Of a DNA stretch of 64,000 nt, positions 1-11,150 are shown piece by piece. The stretch's first letter is position 1, and every line of letters starts with the position of its first letter. The position numbers and the translations under genes were made by a program. Origin of the DNA: Cephalotus follicularis (lineage: Eukaryota > Streptophyta > Magnoliopsida > Oxalidales > Cephalotaceae); assembly GCA_001972305.1 (NCBI GenBank), contig BDDD01000170.1:202044-266043 (forward strand). Reading direction: 5' to 3'. The notes under the pieces are model-generated. The model was not told the origin of the DNA and ran no database searches. It saw nothing but the letters and a program-made list of their open reading frames with translations.

Positions 1-3000
1 CTTCCAGAATGCAAAACGACCTTCTTATGTGCCAAGGGTGAACTGTTTGACCGAATGAAAGCTTCAATTGACTTTCTACACAACAAAGATGAGTGCTTTG
101 GTCTCTAGTAGGCCAAATCACTTATATGTGCCACGGTTTAAGTGTTTGACATAACGAAGGCACATATTTACTTCCTATGTGCAAAACATAAGGACTTTGG
201 TTCTTGGAAGGCCAAGTGACTTTCATATTTGCCAAGGGTGAAGTGTTTGAGCTAAGGAATAGTCAAATTGCCAACCTAAGTACCAAACTTTAAGCTCTAG
301 GCATCCGCGAGGGCAAATTCCTTTCTTATGTTCCTTGGTAAAGAGTCTGACTTAAGAAATTCTTAAATTACCTTCCTAAGTGCCACAAATGACGCCATGG
401 CTAGCAGAAAGCTAAATGACGTTCTTGTTTTCCAAGGGTGAATTGTTTGACTGAATGAAGGCTTCAATTGATTTTCTAGACATCAAAGATGAGTCATTTG
501 GTCTCTACCAGGCCAAATGAGTTATATGTGGCACGGTTTAAGTGTTTGACTTAGCAAAGGCACCTATTTACTTCCTAAGAGCAAAACATTAGGACCTTGG
601 CTCCTGCAAGGCCAAATGAGTTTCATATGTGCCAAGGGTGAAGTGTTTGAGTTAAGGAATGGTAAAAATACCATCCTAAGTGCAAAAAATAAGGACCTTG
701 GCTCCTTGAAGGCCAAATGACTTTAATATGTGTCAAGCGGGAAGTGTTTCAGTGTAGGAATGGTCAAATTTCCATCAAAAGTGCTAAACCTGAGGCTCTT
801 GGTTTCCGGGAGGCCAAATTGCCTTCTTATGTGCCTTTCTAAGGAGTTTGACTTAAGAAATGCTTAAATTGCCTTCCTAAGTGCCAAAAATGTGGTCGTG
901 GCTTTCAGAAGGCTAAATGACCTTCTAATGTGCCAATAGTGAAGTGTTTGACTGAATGAAGGCTTACATTCACTTTCTAGACACCAAACATGAGTCCTTC
1001 AACCTCTAGTCGGCGAAATCACTTAAATGTGCCATGGTTTAAGTGTTTGACTTAACGAATGCACATATTACGTTCCTAAGTGCAAAACATAAGGGCCTTG
1101 GCTCCAGGAAGTACAAATGACCTTCATATGTGCCAAGGGTGAAGTGTTTGAGTTAAGTAATGGTCAAATTGCCATCCTAAGTGCCAAAGATGAGGCTCTT
1201 GGCTTCCGAGAGGTGAAATTCCCTTCTTATTTGCCTTGGTAAAGAGTTCGACTTAAGAAATGCTTAAATTCCCTTCCTAAGTGCAAAAAAGGAGGACATG
1301 GCTTCTATAAGGCTAAATAACCTTCTTTTGTTGTAAGGATGAACTGTTTGACTGAATGAAAGCTTAAATTAACTTTCTAGACAACAAACATGAGTCCTTT
1401 GGCCTCTACTCGATGAAATCACTTATATGTGCCACGATTTAAGTGTTTGACTTAACGACGACACATATTACCTTCCTAAGTGCAAAACATAAGGACATTG
1501 GCTCCTATAATGCCAAATGACCTTCATATGTGCCAATGGTGAAGTGTGTGAGTTAAGGAATGGTCAAATTGCCATCCTAAGTGCCAAACACGAGGCTCTA
1601 GGCTTCTGGGAGATCAAATGGCCTTCTTATATTCCTTGGTAAAGAGTTTCACTGAAGAAATGGTTAAATTACATTCCTAAGTGCAAAAACTTAGGCCATG
1701 GCTTCAAGAAGTCTAAGTGACCTTCTTGTGTGCAAGGGTCAATTGTTTAACTAAATGAATGCTTAAATTGACTTTCTAGACACCAAAGATGAGTCATTTG
1801 GTCACCAGTAGTCCAAATCACTTATATGTGCCAAGGTTTCAGTGTTTGATTTAACGCAAGCACATATTTCCTTCCTAAGTGGAAAACATAAGGACCTTGC
1901 TCCTAGAAGGCAAATGACCTTCATATGTTCCAAGGGTGAAGTTTTTGAGTTAAAGAATTGTGAAATTGCCATCCTAAGTCCCAAACATGAGGCTCTTGGC
2001 ATCCGGGAGGCCAAATGCTCTTCTTATGTGTCTTGGTAAAGTGTTTGACTGAAGAAATGCTTAAATTCCCTTCCTAAGTGCCAAAAATGAGGCCATGGCC
2101 TCCAGGAGGCCATGGCTTCCGGAAGGCCAAATGACCTTCTTATGTGCCAAGGGTGAACTAATTGACCGAATGAAAGCTTCAATTTACTTTCTACACAACA
2201 AAGATAAGTCCTTTGGTCTCTAGTAGGCCAACTCACTTATCTGTGCGACGGTTTAAGTGTTTGACTTAACGAAGGCACATATTTCCTTCCTAAGTGCAAA
2301 ACATAAGGACCATGGTTCCTGGAAGGCTAAGTGACTTTCATATTTGCCAAGGGTGAAGCGTTTGAGCTAAGGAATAGTCAAATTGCCAACCTAGGTGCCA
2401 AACATGAAGCTCTAGGCATCCGGGAGGGCAAATGCCTTTCTTATGTGCCTTGGTAAAGAGTTTGACATAAGAAATTCTTAAATTACCTTCCTAAGTGTCA
2501 AAAATGAGGGCATGGATACCAGAAAGCTAAATGACCTTCTTGTGTGCCAAGGGTGAAGTGTTTGACTGAATGAAGGCTTAAATTGAATTTCTAGACCCCA
2601 AAGATGAGTCATTTGGTCTCTAGAAGGCCAATTCATTTATATGTTCCACGGTTTAAGTGTTTGACATAACGAAGGCACCTATTTCCTTCCAAGAGAAAAA
2701 CATTAGGACCTTGGCTCCTGGAAGGCCAAACGAATTTCATATGTGCCAAGGGTGAAGTGTTTGAGTTAAGGAATTGTAAAATTGCCAGCCTAAGTGCAAA
2801 ACATAAGGACCCTGGCTCCTTGAAGGCCAAATGACTTTCATATGTGACAAGGGGGAAGTGTTTCAGTGTAGGAATGGCCAAATTTCCATCAAAAGTGCTA
2901 AACATGAGGCTCTTGGCTTCCGGGAGGCCAAATGCCCTTCTTATGTGCCTTTCTTAGGAGTTTGACTTACGAAATGCTTAAATTGCCTTCCTAAGTGCCA

Positions 3001-5340
3001 AAAATGAGGTCGTGGCTTCTAGAAGGCTAAATGACCTTCTTATGTGCCAATAGTGAAGTGTTTGACTGAATAAAGGCTTCAACTGACTTTCTAGACACCA
3101 AACATGAGTCCTTCAACCTCTAGTCAGCGAAATCACTTAAATGTGTCATGGTTTAAGTGTTTGACTTAATGAAGGCACATATTACGTTCCTAAGAGCAAA
3201 ACATAAGGGCCTTGGCTCCAAGAAGTACGAATGACCTTCATATGTGCCAAGGGTGAAGTGTTTGAGTTAAGTAATGGTCAAATTGTCATCCTAAGTGCGA
3301 AAGATGAGGCTCTTGGATTCCGGGAGGTCAAATTCCCTTCTTCTTTTCCTTGGTAAAGAGTTCGAGTTAAGAAATTCTTAAATTGCCTTCCTAAGTGCAA
3401 AAAATGAGGACATGGCTTCTATAAGGCTAAATAACCTTCTTTTGTGCCAAAGGTGAACTGTTTGACTGAATGAAAGCTTAAATTAACTTTATAGACAACA
3501 AACATGAGTCCTTTGGCCTCTACTCGATGAAATCACTTATATATGCCACGTTTTAAGTGTTTGACTTAACGAAGGCACATATTACCTTCCTAAGTGCAAA
3601 ACATAAGGACATTGGCTCCTAGAATGCCAAATGACCTTCATATATGCCAACGGTGAAGTGTGTGAGTTAAGCAATGGTCAAATTGCCATCCGAAGTGCCA
3701 AACACGAGGCTCTAGGCTTCTGGGATATCAAATGGCCTTCTTATATTCCTTGGTAAAGAGTTTGGCTTAAGAAATGGTTAAATTATGTTCCTAAGTGCAA
3801 AAAATTAGGCCATGACTTCCAGAAGGCTAAGTGACCTTCTTGTGTGCAAGGGTGAATGGTTTGACTAAATGAACGCTTAAATTGACTTTCTAGACACCAA
3901 AGATGAGTCATTTGGTCACCAGTAGTCGAAATTGCTTATATGTCCCACGGTTTAAGTGTTTGATTTAACGCAAGCACATATTTCCTTCCTAAGTGCAAAA
4001 CAGAAGGACCTTGGCTCCTAGAAGGCAAATGTCCTTCATATGTTCCAAGGGTGAAGTTTTTGAGCTAAGGAATTGTGAAATTGCCATCCTAAGTCCCAAA
4101 CATGAGGCTCTTGGCCTCCGGGAGGCCAAATTCCCTTCTTATGTGCCTTGGTAAAGTGTTTGACTGAAGAAATGCTTAAATTCTCTTCCTAAGTGCCAAA
4201 AATGAGGCCATGGCTTCCAGGAGGCCATGGGTTCTAGAAGGCCAAAATACCTTCTTAGGTGCCAAGGGTGAACTGATTGACCGAAAGAAAGCTTAAATTG
4301 ACTTTCTACACAATAAAGATGAGTTCTTTGGTCTCTAGTAGTCCAACTCACTTATATGTGCGACGGTTTAAGTGTTTGACTTAAAGAAGGCACATATTTC
4401 CTTCCTCAGTGCAAAACATAAGGACCATGGTTCTTGGAAGGCCAAGTGACTTTCATATTACCCAAGGGTGAAGTGTTTGAGCTAAGGAATAGTCAAATTG
4501 CCAACCTAGGTGCCAAACATGAAGCTCTAGGCATCCGGGAGGGCAAATGCCTTTCTTATGTGCCTTGGTAAAGAGTTTGACATAAGAAATTCATAAATTA
4601 CCTTCCTAAGTGCCAAAAATGAGGCCATGGCTACCAGAAAGCTAAATGACCTTCTTCTGTGCCAAGGGTGAAGTGTTTGACTGAATGAAGGCTTAAATTG
4701 ACTTTCTAGACACCAAAGATGAGCCATTTGGTCTATAGCAGGCCAAATCACTTATATGTGCCACGGTTTAAGTGTTTGACATAACGAAGGCACCTATTTC
4801 TTTCCAAGAGAAAAACATTAGGACCCTTGCTCCTAGAAGACCAAATGAATTTCATATGTGCCAAGGGTGAAGTGTTTGAGTTAAGGAATGGTAAAATTGC
4901 CAGCTTAAGTGTAAAACATAAGGACCTAGGCTCCTTGAAGGCCAAATGACTTTAATATGTGTCAAGGAGGAAGTCTTTCGGTGTAGGAATGGCCAAATTT
5001 CAATCAAAAGTGCTAAACATGATGCTCTTGGCTTCCGGGAGGCCAAATGCCCATCTTATGTGCCTTTCTAAGGAGTTTGACTTACGAAATGCTTAAATTG
5101 CCTTCCTAAGTGCCAAAAATGAGGTCGTGGCTTCCAGAAGGCTAAATGACCTTCATATGTGCCAATAGTGAAGTGTTTGACTGAATGAAGGCTTAAATTG
5201 ACTTTCTAGACACCAATCATGAGTCCTTCGACCTCTAGTCGGCGAAATCACTTAAATGTGCCACGGTTTAAGTGTTTGACTTAACGAAGCCACATATTAC
5301 ATTCCTAAGTGCAAAACATAAGGACCTTGGCCCCAGGAAG
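1..5340. repeat. Satellite array, ~100-bp monomers in a ~2.11-kb higher-order repeat
   Basis: This is a tandem array of diverged monomers of about 100 bp. Monomer starts, marked by GGCCAAAT or GGCTAAAT variants, fall near 11, 111, 210, 311, 411, 511, 610, 711, 811 and 911. Four monomer types alternate, told apart by their ends: GTCTCTAGTA, GGCTCCTGGAA, GGCTTCCGGGA and GGCTTCCAGAA. They form blocks of four (about 400 bp), with one block of five at 411-910. Twenty-one monomers make a higher-order unit of about 2114 bp, with copies starting near 18, 2132 and 4246. A short duplication of GAGGCCATGGCTTCC at about 2092 and 4206 marks the unit boundary. Reading frames inside are fortuitous because the monomer length is not a multiple of three. 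No known satellite family is recognised. Confidence 0.93.
5336..5340. repeat. Left target-site duplication of element A (GGAAG)
   Basis: GGAAG lies directly before the LTR start TGAAATAAAC and is repeated directly after the other LTR at 14698-14702. The uninterrupted satellite at about 22345 reads GCCCCAGGAAGGACAAATG, which confirms that the five bases are duplicated target. Confidence 0.93.
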
Positions 5341-5869
5341 TGAAATAAACACTCTTGCAATATACAAGAGGGGGGGTGAATTGAATATTGATGTAAATAT
5401 CGGGAATTTAAAAACTTGAAATTTAAAGATTGAAGAGAAAGAAAAACATCTCCAAATTTAGAGTGGTTCGGCTAACTCTTGCCTACGTCCACTTTTCCCA
5501 AGGGAGCTCCTTGAGTTCCCACTATCTCGAATTGATAAGGCAGCAATTTGTTACACCTTACAATTTCGTGATTGACCTCAATCACAAGACCTTGACCTCA
5601 AGACCTTAGAGGATTCTCCTCCTTTACAAGTAATTTGTGAAAGTGTTTACAAGATAACCTCTCAAATAGGTTTGATATGGCTAATACATATCACAATGTG
5701 AACCACTCAGAAAAACTCAAAAGATAAAGCTTAGAAGCCTTTTAGAACACTATAGAGCACTTTGAGCTTTTTGGCAATAGAATGCTTGAATATGATATCT
5801 CTCTTCATGTTGTGTAATTCTTGTTGAATTGATGTAGTTCAGTATGTTCTTCTGAGGTTTGAGTCTTCC

Positions 5870-5876
5870 TTTTATA
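5870..5876 (-). promoter_or_regulatory. TATA box in LTR of element A
   Basis: The minus strand reads CCTATAAAAGGAAG, a strong TATA box between the palindrome cluster (upstream in sense) and the untranslated leader. The same box occurs in the other LTR. In this 3' copy it would direct transcription outward into the satellite. Confidence 0.6.
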
Positions 5877-5969
5877 GGCAGAAAAGATTTGTAGCCGTTG
5901 CATAATTCATGGAAGCTTTTTATTTTAAAATGTGTTGATGCAACTTTGGATTTTGTCTCTGTTGACATA

Positions 5970-6515
5970 AAGACGTCGATGTCTTTAGGAAGGCGTCGAT
6001 GTCTTTGATAGATGTTGGCCGTTGGAAGTGCGTTTACTAGCCGTTCCATGTTTCCCGGGTTAATCCATTTAAAAAGACGTCAATGTCTTTTTTAAAGGCG
6101 TCGATGTCTTTGCTGGGAATATCTCCAGGCATTTGAATCTTTGAGCATCACATCGACCTCTTCTATAGGGGTCGATGTCTTTTCTGGGTTTTCCAGATTG
6201 GTCTAGAAAGACATCGATGTCTATGGAAAGGGATCGACTGCTTTGCAAGGACGTCGATGTCTTCATGAACAAGCATCGATGTCATCACTCAAAATTATCC
6301 TGTAACTTTGGCACCTCAAGACGTCGATGTCTTTTTGATAGGGATCGATGTCTTCTGTACGGACGTCGATGTCTTTGCTTGTAGGGATCGATGTCTTCAC
6401 TAAAATTTGACCTGTAACTTTTGGCACTAAAGACGTCGATGTCTTCTTTAAAGGGATCGATGTCTTTTGTACGGACGTCGATGTCTTTTGCTTGAAGGTC
6501 GATGTCTTTGCCCTG
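5970..6515. repeat. Cluster of TCGA-core palindromes in LTR A
   Basis: About 17 variants of AAGACRTCGATGTCTTT lie 20-25 bp apart, for example at 5971, 5991, 6098, 6208, 6249, 6319, 6341, 6361, 6385, 6430, 6453, 6474 and 6496. The ideal form AAGACATCGATGTCTT is its own reverse complement. From 6208 the cluster is built as a repeat of about 111 bp, with units at 6208, 6319 and 6430, each containing four palindromes and ending near CCTGTAACTTTTGGCAC. It lies upstream of the TATA box in sense, where an LTR enhancer would be. Confidence 0.85.
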
Positions 6516-6626
6516 CAGATGAGTTTTTGCCTTTTGTACAACTTTGTAACATCTTGCACATAAAGTAAACTTGTTAAATGCAAATGTGTTATCATCAAAA
6601 CTAGGATTGAGACTAAATCGTCAACA

Positions 6627-6640
6627 ATCTCCCCCTTTTT
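6627..6640 (-). promoter_or_regulatory. Polypurine tract of element A
   Basis: The minus strand reads AAAAAGGGGGAGAT immediately before the LTR start TGTTGACG. This is the plus-strand primer position. The preceding text (TTTTGTCATCATCAAAAAGGG on the minus strand) is shared with element C at 45820-45851. Confidence 0.9.
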
Positions 6641-7467
6641 GATGATGACAAAAATTTGCTCAAAAAGGCATAAACATAAGTAATACCAATTAAAAACATA
6701 AGTGATACCAAATGGAGTTATCTTATAAAGTAAGCAATGTTCATAAGAATGTTCCTTTTGAATGTGCAATGTCAATAAGCTATGAGTTTTGCTTTTGAGA
6801 GCTCTTTCTCCCCATTAGTTATAAAATCTAACTTGTTGAGCCCTTTCTCCCCTTTAATTATAAAAACAAATGTAGCAAAGCTTCTAATACTTTTGAGCCT
6901 ATTTCTCCAATATAACTCTAACATTTTGAGCTTGTTCTCCCCCTTTTTTGTATAGCATCACAAAGGTAGAAATCTTTAGCTCCCCCTTAATAAAATCAAG
7001 GGTAAGAATATGAACATAAGCATTAATGCACAAAATATCAAAATATCAGCAATAAACATAATTGAGAAAACATATTATCATTAACCAAAAACACATTCAT
7101 AAAACCTTATCATAAACATAATCACAATTTCATAAAATGTATAAACACCATTTCATAAACACAATCATAAAAACGCATAATTTAATTAACAAACTTTGTC
7201 CTTACAAAAATTCATAAAAAAAAACATAACATCTAGGTTTATTACAACCAAAGACACAAAACAACAACTAATAAAAAACAGCAGCAACAAGCAATCAAGA
7301 AGCAGCAGGAGGCGCATCGGAATCGGAGTCATCGCCCGAAGTCTCTTCGCAAGTATCAATAGTATTGGAAGCCGCGAGTTTTCGTTCCAACCTTTTGAGA
7401 CACCTCCTTACGACTTTTAGGTCGTAGTAGATGGTGTCATCGATGTTATCAAAGTCGGACCGAATCG
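6641..7467 (-). other. 3' untranslated spacer of element A with extra polypurine runs
   Basis: No credible gene. This AT-rich stretch lies between the third ORF and the polypurine tract. On the plus strand it repeats the theme GAGC(T)...CTCCCC at about 6800, 6840, 6895, 6930 and 6980, so on the minus strand there are several additional GGGGGAG-like tracts. From 7000 to 7180 it is mostly short ATAAACATAA-like runs. Confidence 0.6.
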
Positions 7468-8603
7468 TCACATGATCCTTTCCAAGTTCTTGAGCTGCGA
7501 GTTGACTTGCTCAAATTTTTCTTCAAGCGAAGCTTGCATAGAATCAAATCTAGAGCGCGTAAACTCCATAATCCTATCAAAATCAGTGGTGGATGAGCTT
7601 CCTTGAGCTTGAACCAGTTGAGCTTCTTCTTGAGCTTCCCATGGAGGGTTCTCCTCTTGTTCTTCTCGCTCAATCCTTTGCACTTGATCAACTTTGGGGC
7701 AATAAGTCCAAATGCCTCCGTGCTTTTTCCAACCCATCCTATTTAGAGTGCTCTTGTTATAGGTGTCCTCCTTCTTCAATTTTGTTGCAACTTCTCCTTC
7801 AAGGCGAATATGGTGATGTTGAAAGATTTTGGTGAGGATGGATCCGAACGGGAGAACGGACTTCTTTTGAGTGAAAGCTCTCACCATGGTTTTGAGCATG
7901 AGAAGGGGAAAACAAAATTCGATTTTGGAGAGGATGCACCACATAAGGGATGCTAGAATCCGGGATAGCTTGGCATACCCACCACCGGTGGGAAGAAGTT
8001 GATGCACAATGAGGTGGTGGAGGAGCCTATGATGCACAGACAATCTATTGGTGCTAAGAGCCATATTAGGGTGGATGTTTGGATCGTTAGGGTATAGATG
8101 GACAAAATTTGATTAGGGTGAAAACCCTCAACCTCCGGCCATTTTTTATGTTCAAAAATGAACAAACCGGTGTGTGGAATATGGAGGATAGAGGCTAGAA
8201 TCCTAGCATCTAGAAAGATACGCTGCCCTTTGACAGTAGAGGAGAGTGCAAACTCCTCATTTGGGCTGGATACAATCCTAAGAATTGTATAAAATTCCTT
8301 GACCAATTTTATATAAAAAGGGTCCGAAATTTGTACAAGGGGAAGAAGGTGTAAATCCTCAAGACAAGAAACGAAAGAAAACTCACTAGAACAGAAGGCA
8401 AGATCAATGTTTCTGCCTCCCATTACACGTTTGTCCACAAAAACGACATTTCTCAAAGGGATTTGCTCTTCGGATTCAGAATCCGATTGGAGAGCAGGGT
8501 CAGGGGAAGGCTCCCTAATGTCAAGCCTATGCCTTTTAGCAGATTTCTTAGGCTGGGAAGAAGATGCAGCCTTCTTATGGGCAGTTCATTTTGACCTAAC
8601 CAT
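7468..8603 (-). pseudogene. Element A third ORF: Transposase_32-like protein, broken
   Basis: The start is ATG at 8603. Codon 6 is TGA, followed by a basic stretch (KKAASSSQPKKSAKRHR) and then an acidic patch. The domain begins near VDKRVMGGRNIDL and includes LVKEFYTIL, the signature region of the family known as 'putative plant transposon protein' (Pfam Transposase_32, recalled from memory). A frameshift near 8000 moves the rest to another frame, which contains NRMGWKKHGGIWTYCP, a Glu-rich linker, and a heptad-like C-terminus (FDSMQASLEEKFEQVNSQL). The layout matches the intact homologue at 33932-35062 residue block by residue block. The position after pol is where SIRE elements carry an env-like gene, but I see no signal peptide or membrane helix. 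Family assignment is moderate; homology between the two copies is clear. Confidence 0.7.
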
Positions 8604-9184
8604 TTTATTAAACACTTGGTGAGCACAACAGACAAACACTGAGAATGACAAAAACAGTTGGGTTAGAGGATATGAAAACGATTTTTGATGTTTAGGAAGG
8701 ATTTAGAAGATGGTTTTAGAAATAGTAGAACACTTTTTTGAAAGAAAACCAGAGAGAAAAAAAAATTGAGATGCTCAGAATAGGGTTAAAGTGAGAAATG
8801 AGCATGAGATCGCCATTTTTACGAAGAAGACGATTTCTGGGTTAAAGACGTCGACGTGATTATAAAAATGTCGACGAGTTCTTTAAAAGAACGAAAGAAA
8901 TCGATTTACAAAACGCTGCGTTTTGAAAAGCATCGACGCGTTTGTAAAGAGATCGACGTGTTTCAGAGAAACACAAAGAAATCGATGTTTATATAAAAGA
9001 GATCGACGTGATTTCATAAGAAGTCGACGTGTTTTTGTAAAGCATAGAATTTTGCAGAAAAGAAGTCGACGTGTTTTTGTAAAGCATAGAATATAAAAAC
9101 AAGCAAAAACAGAACAATAACCAAAAATCTATCATCACATCAAATAAACATACAATCAATCATCTCATTCAAACAGAATAAACA
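8604..9184 (-). other. Spacer between pol and third ORF of element A, with TCGA palindromes
   Basis: No gene. Between about 8845 and 9075 there are repeated GTCGACGTGTTT, ATCGACGTG and ATCGATTT motifs roughly 25-40 bp apart, a second and different TCGA cluster outside the LTR. AAGAAGTCGACGTGTTTTTGTAAAGCATAG is present twice (about 9020 and 9060). The rest is AT-rich. Confidence 0.6.
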
Positions 9185-9905
9185 TCATTCAAGTTCACGT
9201 AAACCTAATTCTCTTCTAAACTTAGAAAAAGAATTTTCATCTAAGGGTTTTGTAAAAATATCCGCCACTTGTTTTTCGGTGGGAATATACTCTAAAACAA
9301 TGTCTCCACCTTCTACATGTTCTCTTAAGAAGTGGTATCTAATGTCAATGTTCTTTGTCCTATAATGATGAACTGGGTTATTAGCTAGACAAATACTACT
9401 GGTATTATCATATTTAATAGAGACATCCTTTACACATATACCATAATCAACTAATTGTTGCTTTTTCCAAATGATTTGTGCACAACAACTACCTACAGCA
9501 ATATATTCAGCTTCGGTGGTAGATAAAGCTACTGAATTTTGCTTTTTACTAAACCAAGAGACAAGCATGCTCCCTAGGTATTGGCATGAGCCACTAGTGC
9601 TCTTGCGGTCAACTTTATAACCACCAAAGTCGGCATCCGAGTAAGAATGTAGATCAAAACTAGAGTCTCGGGAATACCACAAGCCTAATGTAGGTGTGTA
9701 TGCAAGATATTTAAAAATATGTTTCACAGTAAACAAATGGGATTCTTTTGGATTAGATTGAAAACGGGCACACAAGCACACACTAAACAAAATATCAGGT
9801 CTACTTGCAGTTAAGTACAATAAAGATCCTATCATACTTCTATAAAGCTTTTGATCAACATTTTTACCTTGTTCATCTTTGTCAAGCTTTTTGAGGTGCT
9901 CATAG
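9185..9905 (-). pseudogene. Element A pol: end of reverse transcriptase and RNase H
   Basis: This is the C-terminal part of copia Pol. The frame is open from MIGSLLYLTASRPDI to the stop at 9185. RNase H acidic residues are visible in SYSDADFGG, STTEAEYIA and IKYDNTSSICLA, followed by HHYRTKNIDIRYHFLRE and the usual IFTKPL near the end. The domain itself looks intact (216 codons open). It is cut off from the upstream reverse transcriptase by a one-base shift near 9900, where the segment after MSTSK changes frame. It would degrade the RNA strand during reverse transcription. Confidence 0.92.
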
Positions 9906-11150
9906 GAGTCTTGCTTGTTTTATCTTTCTCCATTCCAAACTTCTTGAGAATATCCTTTATGTATTTTGTTTGGTTAATGAAGATTCCATCTTTGTTTTGT
10001 GCGACTTGTAGTCCAAGAAAGAAGTTGAGCTCTCCCATTAGACTCATTTCAAATTCAGATTACATGATATTTGAAAATTCCTTGCATAAGGAGTCATTAG
10101 TAGATCCAAAGATAATATCATCAACATATATTTGAACAATGAGTAAATCATTACCTTTAGATTTTGTAAAAGGAGTAATATCGACATTTCCTTGTTTAAA
10201 ATCATTTTCAATTAAAAACTTGGTCAATCTCTCATACCAAGCACGAGGGGCTTGTTTGAGTCCATATAAAGCTTTGTTTAATTTGAAAACATGATTTGGA
10301 AAGTGAGGATCCTCAAAACCTTGAGGTTGTTCAACATAAACTTCTTCTTTTATAAAACCATTTAAAAAGACACTTTTCACATCCATTTGATATAACTTGA
10401 ACTTATTAAAACAAGCAAATGCAAGCAACAATCGAATGGATTCTAGTCTAGCAACCGGTGCATATGTCTCATCATAGTCTATTCCTTCTTCTTGTGAGTA
10501 GCCTTGGGCAACTAATCTAGCCTTGTTTCTAATGATGATCCCTTGATTATCCATTTTGTTTCTAAAAACCCATTTAGTTCCTATAACCGAATGGTCCTTT
10601 GGTCTAGGTACTAAAAACCAAACTTTGTTTCTTTCAAATTGGTTTAGCTCTTCTTGCATAGCTACTATCCAATTTTCATGTTTTTCGGCTTCTACAAAGT
10701 TTTTGGGTTCTAGGTGAGAAAGGAATGCAACATAGTTACAAGTGTTTGCACTAGATCTAGTCCTAATGCCTTGTTGAATGTTACCAATGATAGCTTCATG
10801 AGGGTGGTCTCTAACTACCTTGTATGTCTTATCTATAAGTTCTTTTTGGTAACTGTCCTTAGGTTCTACATCTATGTCCTCCGATGGTTCATGAAATTCT
10901 ATACTATCATGCACATGTGAAGTAGAATCATGTAACTCATCAAAAACAATATGCATAGATTCTTTTACTAGTAGTGTACGTTTATTGAAACATCTATAAG
11001 CTCTACTAGTAAGGGAGTATCCAAGAAATATACCTTCATCCGCTTTCGAATCAAACTTACCAAGTTGATCTTTTCCATTGTTGTGTATGAAGCATTTGCA
11101 TTCGAAGGCATGGAAGTAACTAATGTTAGCTTTCTCTCCTTCCATAACTC
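9832..11150 (-). pseudogene. Element A pol: reverse transcriptase, frameshifted
   Basis: Copia-type reverse transcriptase. From the sense 5' side it shows the post-integrase segment (GIFLGYSLTSRAYRCFNKRT), the linker [10 protein letters not shown], the first catalytic motif LYQMDVKSVFLNG, YGLKQAPRAWYE, and the active site IYVDDIIFGST. The connection to LMGELNFFLGLQ is interrupted near 10055, and a second shift lies near 9900. Another frameshift near 11150 separates it from integrase. The catalytic aspartates are still present, so decay is by frame damage rather than loss of active-site residues. Confidence 0.92.

Larger units (their letters stand above)
5341..6626 (-). repeat. Element A 3' LTR (sense orientation)
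   Basis: It runs from TGAAATAAAC to GTCAACA and is the same length as the copy at 13412-14697. On the minus strand it begins TGTTGAC, just after the polypurine tract. It carries a TATA box and a dense cluster of ATCGAT/GTCGAT palindromes. Reading frames here with repeated Asp-Ile-Asp-Val are by-products of these repeats. Confidence 0.95.

Noticed and set aside
5970-6515. CRISPR-like spacing of short palindromic repeats
   Set aside because: The context is a plant LTR, repeats are degenerate, spacers are themselves repeated every 111 bp, and no cas genes exist.
6263-6775. Open frames rich in Asp-Ile-Asp-Val and Lys-Thr-Ser-Thr in the LTRs of element A
   Set aside because: They are translations of the palindromic repeats and appear in several frames and on both strands.
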